Below are positions 52,736 to 61,481 of a DNA stretch of 64,000 nucleotides, in pieces. This DNA is from Nitrosomonas sp. (GTDB lineage: Bacteria > Pseudomonadota > Gammaproteobacteria > Burkholderiales > Nitrosomonadaceae): positions 1 through 64,000 of the forward strand of contig NZ_JAIEMO010000004.1 in NCBI RefSeq assembly GCF_019752095.1, given 5' to 3'. The first letter of the stretch is position 1, and the number at the start of each line of letters is the position of its first letter. The notes under the pieces are model-generated. The model had not been told where the DNA came from. It worked only from the letters and a program-made list of their open reading frames with translations, and searched no databases. Position numbers and translations under genes: made by a program.

Positions 52736-53008
52736 ATGGATGACAAGCAACTGCGCAAATCTGTCGAACAACAAATCAAGCGTATGCAACGGGCTGAGAA
52801 AGAGCGTCCAACATTGCTGGCCCAATCAATATTCATGGGAACATTATCTTTGCTCTTTGTTTTGCCAGTCATCATTGGTGCTTATCTGGGTAATTGGCTG
52901 GATGATAAGGCAGAAAGTTATTCAATTCTCTGGACGATTGGATTAATAGTCGCAGGTCTTATAATGGGCATGGTAAATGTCTATTTATATGTGCGGGAAC
53001 ATCACTGA
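52736..53008 (+). CDS. atpQ: N-type ATPase AtpQ (AtpI-like membrane protein)
   Basis: 90 residues from the ATG at 52736 (GGAGG seven bases upstream). Two membrane helices at about 30-50 and 60-80, with GAYLGNWLDDKAESYS between them, as in AtpI-like proteins that are accessory to the c ring. The stop overlaps the atpB ATG by one base, so no other gene can lie between them. Confidence 0.85.
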   Translation: MDDKQLRKSVEQQIKRMQRAEKERPTLLAQSIFMGTLSLLFVLPVIIGAYLGNWLDDKAESYSILWTIGLIVAGLIMGMVNVYLYVREHH

Positions 53009-53685
53009 TGGATATCCCGACTGTAGTATTTTATGTTGGGCCTTTCGGTATTACCTCCATTGTGGTGACTACTTGGGGCATTATGATTACATTAGGTATC
53101 TGTTGCTGGCTTGGAACTAGACGCCTTGCGCTTGTTCCTGGAAAGTTACAAACCATGCTGGAGGGCTTGGTCTTGGCGATAGAGGATAATATAAATGCTG
53201 TCATACCGGATCATACGCAACAGGTGCTGCCGTTTATTGCAACGTTATGGGTATATATTGTGATTGCAAATCTTACCGGACTGATACCGCAGTTACATTC
53301 TCCAACCGGAAGTTTTTCTGTAACTGCCGGACTTGCATTACTGGTATTTCTATCGGTTCATTGGTTTGGAATACGCAGTGGGGGCGCTCGCAACTATTTA
53401 AGGCATTATTTAAGCCCAACTCCATTACTGTTGCCTTTTCATCTGATTAGCGAAGTGACGCGGACCATTGCGCTGGCGGTTCGTCTGTTTGGTAATATTA
53501 TGAGTCTTGAGTTGGTCGCATTACTGGTTCTGCTGGTGGCCGGTTTGCTGGTTCCGGTGCCTTTGCTAATGTTGCATGTCATCGAGGCTCTAGTACAGGC
53601 CTATATATTTGGAATGTTAGCGCTGATTTATGTAGCGGGCGCAATGCAATCACAACAGGAAAGTAAAAAAGGAAACGATATATGA
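53008..53685 (+). CDS. atpB: N-type ATPase subunit a
   Basis: 225 residues. About five membrane helices; the essential Arg is in EVTRTIALAVRLFGNIMSLELV, and the last helix region has HVIEALVQAYIFGMLALIYV. It forms the ion half-channels against the c ring. Short relative to the housekeeping subunit a. It overlaps the atpQ stop and the atpE start by a few bases. Confidence 0.94.
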   Translation: MDIPTVVFYVGPFGITSIVVTTWGIMITLGICCWLGTRRLALVPGKLQTMLEGLVLAIEDNINAVIPDHTQQVLPFIATLWVYIVIANLTGLIPQLHSPTGSFSVTAGLALLVFLSVHWFGIRSGGARNYLRHYLSPTPLLLPFHLISEVTRTIALAVRLFGNIMSLELVALLVLLVAGLLVPVPLLMLHVIEALVQAYIFGMLALIYVAGAMQSQQESKKGNDI

Positions 53686-53948
53686 GTGATATGACCTGGT
53701 TTACGGTTCTTTCTACCGTAGGTGCGGTATTAGCTGTCGCTATAGGCATGATGTTCCCGGCATTGGCCATGGGTCGTGCAATCAGTCAGGCGCTGGATGC
53801 GCTGGCGCGGCAACCGGAAGCTGAGAAATCGATCATGCGCACATTGTTTATTGGATTGGCCATGATTGAATCACTGGCGATTTATGTGCTGGTGATTGTG
53901 TTAATAGTCTTATTTCGTAATCCATTGCTGGAATATCTGGTTCATTAA
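53682..53948 (+). CDS. atpE: N-type ATPase subunit c
   Basis: 88 residues, two helices. The loop ARQPEAEKS joins them. The ion-binding Glu is E63 in LAMIESLAIY, followed by Ser64 as in sodium rings (E65-S66 in Ilyobacter). However the helix-1 ligand (Gln32 in Ilyobacter, or Glu in many N-ATPases) is Met30 in FPALAMGRA, and the Thr after the Ser is Leu65. So the sodium site looks incomplete; ion preference cannot be assumed. Confidence 0.94.
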   Translation: MSDMTWFTVLSTVGAVLAVAIGMMFPALAMGRAISQALDALARQPEAEKSIMRTLFIGLAMIESLAIYVLVIVLIVLFRNPLLEYLVH

Positions 53949-53963
53949 AAAATCATAAGGCTT

Positions 53964-54713
53964 ATGAACTTCGATTGGACTACCTTTGTTCTTGAGATAA
54001 TTAATTTCCTGATCTTGGTGTGGATCTTGAAACGATTTTTGTATCAGCCGGTACTCGGGGTTATTGCCAGGCGTCGAGCAGATATCGATAAATCGTTGTC
54101 TGATGCGCTGCAAATTAGAAATGAGGCGAACGAACTAAAAGCTAGGAATGAACAATACCTGATTGAATGGGAAGCAAAAAAGGAAGCCGCCCAAGCACAA
54201 TTAAACGCAGAATTGACATCAATGCGTGAAAGTAAATTGGCCGAGCTGGAAACAAGAATCAATGAAGAAGCGGAACGTCGCCGTGTTCTGACCGAACGCA
54301 ATCGACACGAGTTTGAGAGGTTGATGGAAGAAAGGGGCATCGCGCAGGGAGCTACATTTACCAATAAGCTACTCATGCGATTAGCTTCCCCTGAGCTGGA
54401 AAACAGGCTCTACATAGTTCTCATGGAAGATTTGCAGGGATTACGCCAGCAAGATAAACATGTGATCGCCGTAGCTGCAGAGGAACCGGGGTTGCAGATC
54501 AAAATACAAAGTGCCTTTTCGCTGGACACCAGCAAACGTGGGGAATTGACGCGCTCATTGAACCAAATGACGGGGAAAACATTACCGGTTGTATTTAACA
54601 CAAATCCGGAGTTGATTTCCGGATTCCAGATAGATATTGGTGCATGGATTCTGCATGCCAATTTGCGCGATGAACTAAAGTCATTTGGCGGGGTGCTGCG
54701 GCATGCCGGATGA
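53964..54713 (+). CDS. atpF: N-type ATPase subunit b with delta-like C-terminus
   Basis: 249 residues, much longer than a plain b subunit. One membrane helix (about 8-28), a long coiled coil (40-135), and a C-terminal 100-residue globular part ([37 protein letters not shown]) that resembles the delta/OSCP C-terminal domain. N-ATPases lack a separate delta, so this fusion would supply it. Overlaps the atpA start by about 11 bases. Confidence 0.93.
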   Translation: MNFDWTTFVLEIINFLILVWILKRFLYQPVLGVIARRRADIDKSLSDALQIRNEANELKARNEQYLIEWEAKKEAAQAQLNAELTSMRESKLAELETRINEEAERRRVLTERNRHEFERLMEERGIAQGATFTNKLLMRLASPELENRLYIVLMEDLQGLRQQDKHVIAVAAEEPGLQIKIQSAFSLDTSKRGELTRSLNQMTGKTLPVVFNTNPELISGFQIDIGAWILHANLRDELKSFGGVLRHAG

Positions 54714-56190
54714 TGCGAGCATTGCTAATACTAATCAGCCCGATTCTCCCTTAGCCAGACAAGCTGAGTGGTTGTCGCAGTATCAATACGGTTTGCGTTT
54801 GTCGGAGCAAGGTACCGTCATTTCTGTGGGTGACGGTATCGCCTGGATTAATGGATTGCCTTCGGCCTGTATGGATGAACTGGTGCAATTGGAAGACGGC
54901 AGCAGCGCTTTGGTATTTCATCTGACGCATGATCGGTTAGGGGCAATCTTGCTGCATCAGACGAGACAACTTACTGCTGGAACCCAAGCTTTCTTGACGG
55001 GAAATCGGCTCAGTATTGGGGTGGGTGATGCTTTGCTGGGGCGGGTGATAGATCCATTGGGCATCCCTCTTGATAGTGCCGGATCTATTTCTGTTAGCAC
55101 CTATCGTTTGCTGGACGTGCGCTCGCCGCCAATTATCGCACGTGATTTCGTAGCCCAGCCCTTGTACACCGGCAATAAAATTATAGATACCATGATCCCG
55201 ATTGGTAAAGGCCAGCGACAACTGATTATTGGAGATAATGGAAGTGGCAAAAGTACCTTAGCGATTGACACTGTCATCAATCAGCGTGACAAAAATGTGT
55301 ATTGCATTTACGTTTTAATCGGGCAGAAGCGTTCTACCGTAGTTAGTGTGATAGAAACGCTTCGTCGTTACAAGGCGCTGGCCTATACCGTTGTGGTAGT
55401 AGCAGAGGCGACGGCCATGCCGGGTCTTAAATATTTAGCTCCGTTTGCTGGTTGTGCGGTGGCAGAAGCTTGGATGGCTGCTGGGCGAGACACTCTGGTT
55501 GTTTATGATGATTTGAGCACTCACGCACGTAGCTATCGTGAGCTTTCGCTATTGTTGCGCAGACCCCCGGGCCGAGAGGCGTATCCCGGCGATATTTTCT
55601 ATCTGCATTCACGCTTGTTAGAACGTTCAACGCGTTTATCCGCAAAACAGGGTGGCGGCAGTATGACGGCGCTGCCAATTGTTGAAACAGAACAGGGCGA
55701 GATTGCTGCGTATATTCCCACTAACTTAATTTCAATCACCGATGGTCAAATTTATTTTGATCGTCAACTTTTTGCGCGTGGTTTCTTACCCGCAATTGAT
55801 GTTACCCGTTCGGTTTCGCGTATTGGTGGTAATGCCCAGCATGCAGCAATCAAGAAAGAGGCTGGGCGCATGAAACTTGATTATCTGCAGTTTTTGGAAT
55901 TGGAAGTGTTTACTCGATTTGGTTCGAAACTGGAAGCCAGTATGGAAGAACGAATAAAGCGAGGACAGATTCTTCGCGAAATTCTTAAACAGGATCTGCT
56001 TTCACCACAGCCAGTAGAATTTCAGATGGCGTGGCTGGTAGCCTATAATGAGGGTTTATTCGATAATCTTGATCTGGGTCAGATCAGAGCGCATCTAATG
56101 CATCTTCAGGAACAAGTTACAAGTATCAGTATAAACATTGATCAAGGCCGTGATCAATGGAAAACGTTAATACGTGCTTGGCTAAAATAA
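54703..56190 (+). CDS. atpA: N-type ATPase subunit alpha
   Basis: 495 residues from the ATG at 54703, behind GGGGTGC; a start six codons earlier is less likely. P-loop is GDNGSGKST rather than the housekeeping GDRQTGKT. Other marks: [47 protein letters not shown], and SRIGGNAQ. Noncatalytic nucleotide-binding subunit of F1. Confidence 0.95.
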   Translation: MPDDASIANTNQPDSPLARQAEWLSQYQYGLRLSEQGTVISVGDGIAWINGLPSACMDELVQLEDGSSALVFHLTHDRLGAILLHQTRQLTAGTQAFLTGNRLSIGVGDALLGRVIDPLGIPLDSAGSISVSTYRLLDVRSPPIIARDFVAQPLYTGNKIIDTMIPIGKGQRQLIIGDNGSGKSTLAIDTVINQRDKNVYCIYVLIGQKRSTVVSVIETLRRYKALAYTVVVVAEATAMPGLKYLAPFAGCAVAEAWMAAGRDTLVVYDDLSTHARSYRELSLLLRRPPGREAYPGDIFYLHSRLLERSTRLSAKQGGGSMTALPIVETEQGEIAAYIPTNLISITDGQIYFDRQLFARGFLPAIDVTRSVSRIGGNAQHAAIKKEAGRMKLDYLQFLELEVFTRFGSKLEASMEERIKRGQILREILKQDLLSPQPVEFQMAWLVAYNEGLFDNLDLGQIRAHLMHLQEQVTSISINIDQGRDQWKTLIRAWLK

Positions 56191-56197
56191 ATTTGAA

Positions 56198-57070
56198 ATG
56201 AGTAAGCGGCGTGAAATAAAGGAGCATCTGGTAACGCTGGATGAAATTGAAGGCATTATGAATGCTATGAAAAATCTGGCCTTGCTGGAAATCCACAAGT
56301 TGGAGTTTTTTCTGGCGACGCAGCGTAGGTCTGTTGCCAGCATTGAAGCAGCCGCACAGGATTTTCTGAGCTTTTATTCTCATCTGCAATCATACCCTGA
56401 CAATTTGCAACAACTTTGGATTGTGATAGGTTCCGAGCGAGGTTTTTGCGGTGATTTTAACGAATCCTTATTGCATTTTCTTAATGCGCATCCTCAGCAA
56501 TCAGACATTCTCTTACTGACGGTAGGACGAGGAATTGAAGTTAAACTGCAAGCTGATGCGCGCATTGCAGCTTTTATCGATGGACATAGCGTTGCCGAGG
56601 AAATACAGCAAACGTTGTTACATTTGATACAGACTCTCAATCGGTTACAAGAGCAATTGAAATTAACTAAGTTGGGGCGTATCAGTGTTGTTTATCATGA
56701 CGATGGAACAGATGCGATCCAATTGCGGCAAATATTGCCAATAGCGGTATCTCGCGAGAAATCAGTTTTTTCGCATCCGCCAATACTTAATCTGGAACCT
56801 TATCAATTTCTATCCCAATTAACCGATCAATATCTTTATGCTGTACTGCACGAAGTGTTTTATGCATCCTTGATGGTGGAGAATCGTAAGCGGCTTGAGC
56901 ATATGAATAAAGCCATTCATCATTTGCAGCAAAATCAAGCGCAATTAAGCTTGAGCTACAACAAACTTCGCCAGGAAGAAATTACTGAGGAGATTGAAAT
57001 TATTCTGCTCAGCGCAGAAGCATTGGGTGACGAGGATAAACCCAAAGAATCGGTGATTCTTATGCCTTAA
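56198..57070 (+). CDS. atpG: N-type ATPase subunit gamma
   Basis: 290 residues. N-terminal coiled coil with LDEIEGIMNAMKNLALLEIHK, IVIGSERGFCGDFNESL in the centre, and a C-terminal helix. The gamma is divergent from the housekeeping form, as in other N-ATPases. Last gene of the operon, seven bases after atpA. Confidence 0.9.
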   Translation: MSKRREIKEHLVTLDEIEGIMNAMKNLALLEIHKLEFFLATQRRSVASIEAAAQDFLSFYSHLQSYPDNLQQLWIVIGSERGFCGDFNESLLHFLNAHPQQSDILLLTVGRGIEVKLQADARIAAFIDGHSVAEEIQQTLLHLIQTLNRLQEQLKLTKLGRISVVYHDDGTDAIQLRQILPIAVSREKSVFSHPPILNLEPYQFLSQLTDQYLYAVLHEVFYASLMVENRKRLEHMNKAIHHLQQNQAQLSLSYNKLRQEEITEEIEIILLSAEALGDEDKPKESVILMP

Positions 57071-57209
57071 TTTTGCTAGGCCAACGTTCAAAGTGTTGCT
57101 GCTAGGAATCTGGCACGGTGGACTCAGTGAAGAATCAGTTGAATACATGGCGAACGCGAATCTGAACCCCATTTTCGCTTTCAAGGTTCGGTGGAATGAT
57201 GGGGCGAGC

Positions 57210-57701
57210 CTATTTGTTCGTGAGCGGAGCAAGTTGCAGTAAACAGTTGTTTTGTTCGAACAACCGTTTGTCGGCTGGAATTTTCTCAATACAACGAATG
57301 GCCGAGCGAACCCGACCAAGGCGCTGCTCTGTATGGTTTACCTCACACCTATTGGCATGGGTGGATGGCCAAGTGCCACCCGCGCCCGTCAAAGAACCGA
57401 TTAACTCACATTCTTCGGTTCGATATTTCAGCCATGCCAACTGCTGGATTTTGAGGGCTGCCAGAAGCCTTTCATCTACTTTAATTTCTGCACTCGATGA
57501 TGAGGAAACGATTTTGACTAGCTCATGGTGTTTGCTTACCAAGCGTTTTTCGACGGCATTCTTCTGCTGAACGAGTAGAAGCCCAGTATGCATAGAGCTT
57601 CCTTCAGGCCAACATTCGGGGCGGTCTGTGCACTCGATTTCGGCAAAGGCAGAAAGCGGTATCGACGCCAACAGAAGAAAAGAGATGAGAATTTTTCGCA
57701 T
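57210..57701 (-). CDS. Exported LprI/DUF1311-like protein
   Basis: 163 residues with a signal peptide ending near AFAE. Cysteines in ECTDRPECWPEG and later (EECELIG, NRCEV, IRCIEK, NNCLLQL) suggest disulfides. The central WLKYRTEECELIG motif is typical of the DUF1311 (LprI-like) domain, linked to lysozyme inhibition in some homologues. Role here is not known. Starts an accessory patch that is convergent with atpG. Confidence 0.78.
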   Translation of the reverse strand: MRKILISFLLLASIPLSAFAEIECTDRPECWPEGSSMHTGLLLVQQKNAVEKRLVSKHHELVKIVSSSSSAEIKVDERLLAALKIQQLAWLKYRTEECELIGSLTGAGGTWPSTHANRCEVNHTEQRLGRVRSAIRCIEKIPADKRLFEQNNCLLQLAPLTNK

Positions 57702-57792
57702 GTTTGTAAAGGATCCAATGCCAGGTTAAGTCACACCGTGAAGCGGTTTAGACTTGAAAATAATAAAAGCTTGCAACGAGAAAACTGGGCTC

Positions 57793-58275
57793 TCATTTCG
57801 TGTCGATCACCCAATTCTGCGACCCAGTCGGGCAGCAACGCGGATCGCCTGGTCGAGGCATGGTGGATGTCAACGTGATACGACCGGGCGTAAACAAGAC
57901 ATTGCGCGGATCTATACCGAATACATCATCGGCGCTTCGAAAATAGACCATTACTCCGCTCTCGTTACGAAACAGCGCCACGTTCAGCATGTCGCTGTTA
58001 CCGCCACTGGGAAACATCACCCAAGCCAGTGCGTCGGCAACCCCGTCACCGGTGAAATCCCCATAGAATGTTTGCACGGGTTCGTACAGGCTTGAGCCGT
58101 ATTGTTGCCGAGCCCACGTAAGGATAGCATTGTCCCAGGCAGGCTCGCGCCCGGTTGTTTCGGTACTTGATTTATCCAGCGTCAAGTCGGCATTGTCGCC
58201 GAAAGTCCCGCCCGACAATTGTGCGCACGCGGCTAAGACCAGTGTACTGAAAACCAGCATGCTTTGCTTAAACAT
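57793..58275 (-). CDS. Small lipoprotein of unknown function
   Basis: 160 residues. Lipobox LAAC near residue 16 after a short signal. The mature part has FYGDFTGDGVADALAWVMFP, an FG-GAP-like calcium-loop pattern (D-T-G-D-G-V-A-D), and a C-terminal DPRCCPTG. No family name can be given. Leftward, upstream of the DUF1311 gene. Confidence 0.72.
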   Translation of the reverse strand: MFKQSMLVFSTLVLAACAQLSGGTFGDNADLTLDKSSTETTGREPAWDNAILTWARQQYGSSLYEPVQTFYGDFTGDGVADALAWVMFPSGGNSDMLNVALFRNESGVMVYFRSADDVFGIDPRNVLFTPGRITLTSTMPRPGDPRCCPTGSQNWVIDTK

Positions 58276-58364
58276 TGCTGTTTCCCCTTCCTCTATAACT
58301 TGGCCAGGCTATTGGCCTTTTTTATTGGCATACTTCCCCGCAGTGAGCAAGTCCTGATCATGTC

Positions 58365-58770
58365 CAAAAAAGTGTCATTATTCTTGCTCTTGCGAAGAGT
58401 AACTCCAATAGTCGTTGGGTGCAATTGATAGTATCTCCGATTTCTCGTTGGCTGTATGTGCCTGTTTTGTAAGCTGCAATGATTGTCGTTGTGCGATCTT
58501 TGTGTTGCGCCGCAATCTCAGAAAAACGCTTTGCAATCAGCCATTTTTGCTGTTTTAGAATATTTAAATCGTTCTTTTCGTTGTCGATTCTTTTCTGTAT
58601 TTCAGTGATAAAAGTTTTAGCCCTTAAATAAATCTGATCTTTCAGGTTCGACCCTATTTCAGGTTGCTGCTGTATGCCTTCCAGGACAAATTGTTTGTAT
58701 TCATTGCATTGATTCTTTGCCGCCCAAATAAGGATAATATCCAGTCCGTTGTTAACCCGATCTGACCCTG
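58365..58770 (-). pseudogene. Decayed C-terminal fragment of a RAYT transposase
   Basis: Sequence at about 58376-58758 closely matches the last third of the intact RAYT gene (59869-60717), from the end of the gene to its GTTAACC segment, then jumps to a REP-like end (GATCTGACCCTG). Left end has AAAAAAGTGTCA as in the intact copy. Only the C-terminal part is left, with point differences, so it cannot make transposase. Confidence 0.8.
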
Positions 58771-58813
58771 CTTATGCTTTTTTTGCGATTGCCTTTTTAA
58801 AGCATAACTTCAA

Positions 58814-59203
58814 TTAGCCGCGTGGCATTGAAATATGTTGATGAGTAATCAGCCATTTTCCGTTCAGTTTTTCCAGGCAGAAGGTGGCTCTGACCCAGTC
58901 TTCAAATGTTTTTCCATCAGGCAAAGTGCCACCACAATGAATGAACCCATAGGCAAATGCGACATCATGTCCTGCTGTAATTTTAACCTCATGAAGATCA
59001 AAAATATTTTCACCAGTCGTCTCAGGTTGCCATTCATCCCAGCTTTTCCGATATTCTTCTACTCCCTCATATTTCATTGGTGGCAATACGTCGTAGATGA
59101 TGACTGATTCGGAGTGATTATTTAAGATCCTATCCTGCTCTCCCATTCTTGTACTACGCGCCCATTGTTCAAGCAACGTTTGAATATCAGTATGGTTATT
59201 CAT
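58814..59203 (-). CDS. SnoaL-like (NTF2 fold) protein, probable gene cassette
   Basis: 129 residues. Begins with DIQTLLEQWARSTRMGEQDRIL and has DLHEVKITAGHDVAFAYGF and WLITHQHISMPRG, the SnoaL-like pattern common in ketosteroid-isomerase relatives. Substrate unknown. The ATG lies about 26 bases after a GTTACGC core-like site of an attC-like element, and the stop is followed by GTTATGC; both are hallmarks of integron cassettes. Cassette genes often encode such small accessory enzymes. Confidence 0.82.
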   Translation of the reverse strand: MNNHTDIQTLLEQWARSTRMGEQDRILNNHSESVIIYDVLPPMKYEGVEEYRKSWDEWQPETTGENIFDLHEVKITAGHDVAFAYGFIHCGGTLPDGKTFEDWVRATFCLEKLNGKWLITHQHISMPRG

Positions 59204-59229
59204 TTGAAGATTGCCCCATCATTTTTTGT

Positions 59230-59300
59230 GCGTAACGCTTGCTCATCGGTAAATTAGGAGCGCAGCGAGTAATTTATCGGTGTGAAGCAAATTGTTAGGT
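59230..59300 (-). repeat. attC-like recombination site
   Basis: Read on the minus strand the site runs from ACCTAAC (59300-59294, fits RYYYAAC) to GTTACGC (59236-59230, close to GTTRRRY). Inner arms share TTGCT and CCGATAAATTA / TCGGTAAATTA-type sequence, so the 71 bases fold as an imperfect palindrome. It begins one base after the stop of the ICMT-like gene, the normal position of a cassette attC. Site seen by eye; no integrase in the window. Confidence 0.7.
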
Positions 59301-59301
59301 T

Positions 59302-59763
59302 TTATATCCATCGCCGAACCCTTGCAGCATATGCTTTGAACTCTTTGCTAAACTTCTGCATCATGTATTTTTCTTCGGGCTTTATCTGATAGGTATTCAT
59401 ATAAAGAACGAACACAGGCAGCAGAACAAAAGCCATATAGTTCATCAGATAAAAAGCCCATCCAGACAGCATTAGGAGAAAACCAAGGTACATCGGATTT
59501 CTACTGATACGATAAACGCCAGTTTCCACCAATTGGGACGATTTATCTGGGAAACGTGGATCTACCGTTGTATTAGCTTTTCTGAATTCGAGCACGCCAA
59601 GCGCAGCAAGTGCTATTCCGATTAAAAGGAAGATAGCCCCGACGGCTGTGGTAGCGATTGAAGGCGCATTAAATGCTGGAAAAAAGGACGATAGGCTCCA
59701 CATTGCGGCACCAATTATGACCACCTGAATAACTGGAGGGATCCGAAGTTCAAGAGCTAACAC
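59302..59763 (-). CDS. Isoprenylcysteine methyltransferase-family membrane protein, probable gene cassette
   Basis: 153 residues from a GTG with AAGGAG seven bases upstream. Four or so membrane helices, with the ICMT-family motif GVYRISRNPMYLGFLLMLSGW and EEKYMMQKFSKEFKAYAARVRRWI at the end. The family methylates or modifies small substrates using SAM; the exact reaction is unknown. Its GTG follows a GTTATGC core-like site by about 16 bases and its stop is followed by the attC-like site, so it looks like a cassette gene. Confidence 0.88.
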   Translation of the reverse strand: MLALELRIPPVIQVVIIGAAMWSLSSFFPAFNAPSIATTAVGAIFLLIGIALAALGVLEFRKANTTVDPRFPDKSSQLVETGVYRISRNPMYLGFLLMLSGWAFYLMNYMAFVLLPVFVLYMNTYQIKPEEKYMMQKFSKEFKAYAARVRRWI

Positions 59764-59779
59764 GATTTACTCCTTTAAA

Positions 59780-59815
59780 GCATAACGCCCAAATCAGCGG
59801 CGCGGTTTTATTCTG
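59780..59815 (-). repeat. Half attC-like site, truncated
   Basis: On the minus strand GCCGCTGATTTGGGC leads into GTTATGC (59786-59780). This is the 3' half of an attC-like site of a preceding cassette. The other half is lost where the RAYT-associated end begins near 59850. The same GTTATGCTTTAAA sequence recurs at 58808-58796 right after the SnoaL-like stop. Confidence 0.5.
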
Positions 59816-59868
59816 CGGTGTCCGTATTGAAACAGAGGTGTCAAAACAAAAAAGTGTCAGGTCCAGAA

Positions 59869-60717
59869 TCAAGAATTCCTGTTCTTACGAAGAATAACTC
59901 CGATCGTCGTTGGGTGCAATTGATAGTACTCTCCAATTTCTCGTTGGCTGTATGCGCCTGTTTTGTAGGCTGCAACGATTGCTGTTGTGCGGTCTTTGTG
60001 TTGCGCTGTAATCTCAGACAAAGGCTTTGCAATCGGCCGCTTTTGTTGCTTGGGTATATTTAAATCGTCCTTTTCCTTGCCGATTTTTTTCTGCATCTCC
60101 GCGACGAAAGCTTTATCCCCCAAATAAATCTGACCCTTCAGATTCGTCCATATCTCAGGTTGCTGATGCACGCCTTCCAGGACAAATTGCCGGTATTTAT
60201 CCATTGCAATCATTCTTTGCTGTCCAAACAAGGATAATATCCAATCCGTTGTTAACCATTCAGGCTTCGCAGCATCTCCAACAATTGCTCGAAAACTACT
60301 CCACGGCCAGTTTTCAAGCCGCTTGACCATGCCTTTGGCTCTTAACGGATTCAAAACGACATACCGGGAAAGCTCAAGCAAATATCGGTCTCTATCCACC
60401 AGAATTGCTTTGTATCGCCCTTGAAAAAGATGGCCGCTGCGTCCATGCCGCCGATTCGACGCTTGCGTATAAACGCCGTTGAGCTGGCGCATGCCTTTTG
60501 ACAGATTGCCGTCCAGCGTTTCAATGATGAGATGATAATGGTTATCCATCAAACAGTAGCCATGACACAGCCAGTTATAGTCACACACAACCATTCCAAG
60601 GATTTCTATAAACCGCAACCGGTCTTCATCATCTTCAAAAATGGCTTCGCGGCGATCTCCACGCGATGTGACGTGATAAAGTGCATTAGGGAATTCTAAA
60701 CGGAGTGGTCTTGTCAT
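59869..60717 (-). mobile_element. REP-associated tyrosine transposase (RAYT), intact
   Basis: 282 residues. Y1 HUH fold: LYHVTSRGDRREAIFEDD, catalytic histidines in DNHYHLIIETLDG, GRYKAILVD, and the active Tyr in YVVLNPLRAKGM. The C-terminal part is a helix-turn-helix-like tail ending in RNRNS. RAYTs act on REP hairpins and are usually single-copy domesticated elements; here intact and decayed copies lie together. Ends with GTCAGGTCC (59857-59865) and CGACCTGACCCC (60751-60762). Confidence 0.93.
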
Positions 60718-60740
60718 GGCCTAAAGTATGCATCTTTTAT

Positions 60741-60846
60741 TCTTGATTCGCGACCTGACCCCATTTGGGTGCGTGACCCCATTTGGGTGTTAATGGTGTC
60801 AGGAAAGATCTCAAAAGAAAAAATGGGGTCAGGTCCATAATCAAGA
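60741..60846. repeat. REP-like motifs between RAYT copies
   Basis: TTGATTCGCGACCTGACCCC with a second GTGACCCCATTTGGGTG block (60741-60790) faces ATGGGGTCAGGTCCATAATC (60823-60842). The two groups are inverted relatives and match the ends of the other RAYT copies and the 36.3 kb region. Together they may form a REP/BIME-like hairpin pair. Confidence 0.55.
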
Positions 60847-61275
60847 GTTCTTATTCTTACGAAGAATAACTTCAACCGTCGTTGGATGCAATTGATAGTG
60901 TGCTCCGATTTCTCGCTGGTTGTATGCGCCTGTTTTGTAGGCTGCAATGATTGTTGTTTTTCGGTCTTTGTGTTGCGCTGCAATCTTAGGCAAAGGCCTT
61001 GCAATCGGCCGATTTTTCCGCTTGGGTATAAACGCCATTGAGCTGGCGTATACCTTTTGACATATTGTCGTCATGCGTTTCAATGATGAGATGATAATGG
61101 TTATCCATCAAACAGTAGCCATGACACAGTCAGTTATAATCACACACAACTATTCCAAGGATTTCTAAAAACCGCAACCGGTCGTCGTCATCTTCAAAAA
61201 TGTTTTCGCGGCGATCTCCACGCGATGTGACGTGATAAAGTGCATTCGGAAATTCTAAACGGAGTGGTCTTGTCA
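60841..61275 (-). pseudogene. Internally deleted RAYT copy
   Basis: Both ends match the intact RAYT gene: the C-terminal end at 60841-61027 and the N-terminal end at 61028-61275. About 400 bases between them are gone, the junction lying at a GGGTATA/GCGTATA repeat of the intact gene. Remaining frames are short; the HUH His and Tyr parts are partly lost. A non-functional copy. Confidence 0.8.
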
Positions 61276-61302
61276 TGGTCTAAAGTATACATCTTTTATT
61301 CT

Positions 61303-61354
61303 CGATTCGCGACCTGACCCTATTTCTCCGATTCGCGACCTGACCCTATTTCTC
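61303..61354. repeat. Two tandem 26-base REP-like units
   Basis: The unit CGATTCGCGACCTGACCCTATTTCTC-like sequence occurs at 61303-61328 and again at 61329-61354, directly repeated. It is the same end motif as in the RAYT copies. They lie just upstream of the SulP gene region. Confidence 0.7.
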
Positions 61355-61481
61355 CTCATGTTAAGCTTATCTGGGTTAAAATTTGGCTTAATTCGATTTA
61401 TTGCCACTTGCGCGCTCGGTCTGATGGAGTTTTGCAAGAGGCTCTACTTAGAAATCCTTTCTAGCAGAATTGGCACTGATT

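Noticed and set aside
61303..61354. Tandem 26-base repeat as a CRISPR start.
   Set aside because: Only two adjoining units, no spacers, and the sequence is a RAYT/REP end.
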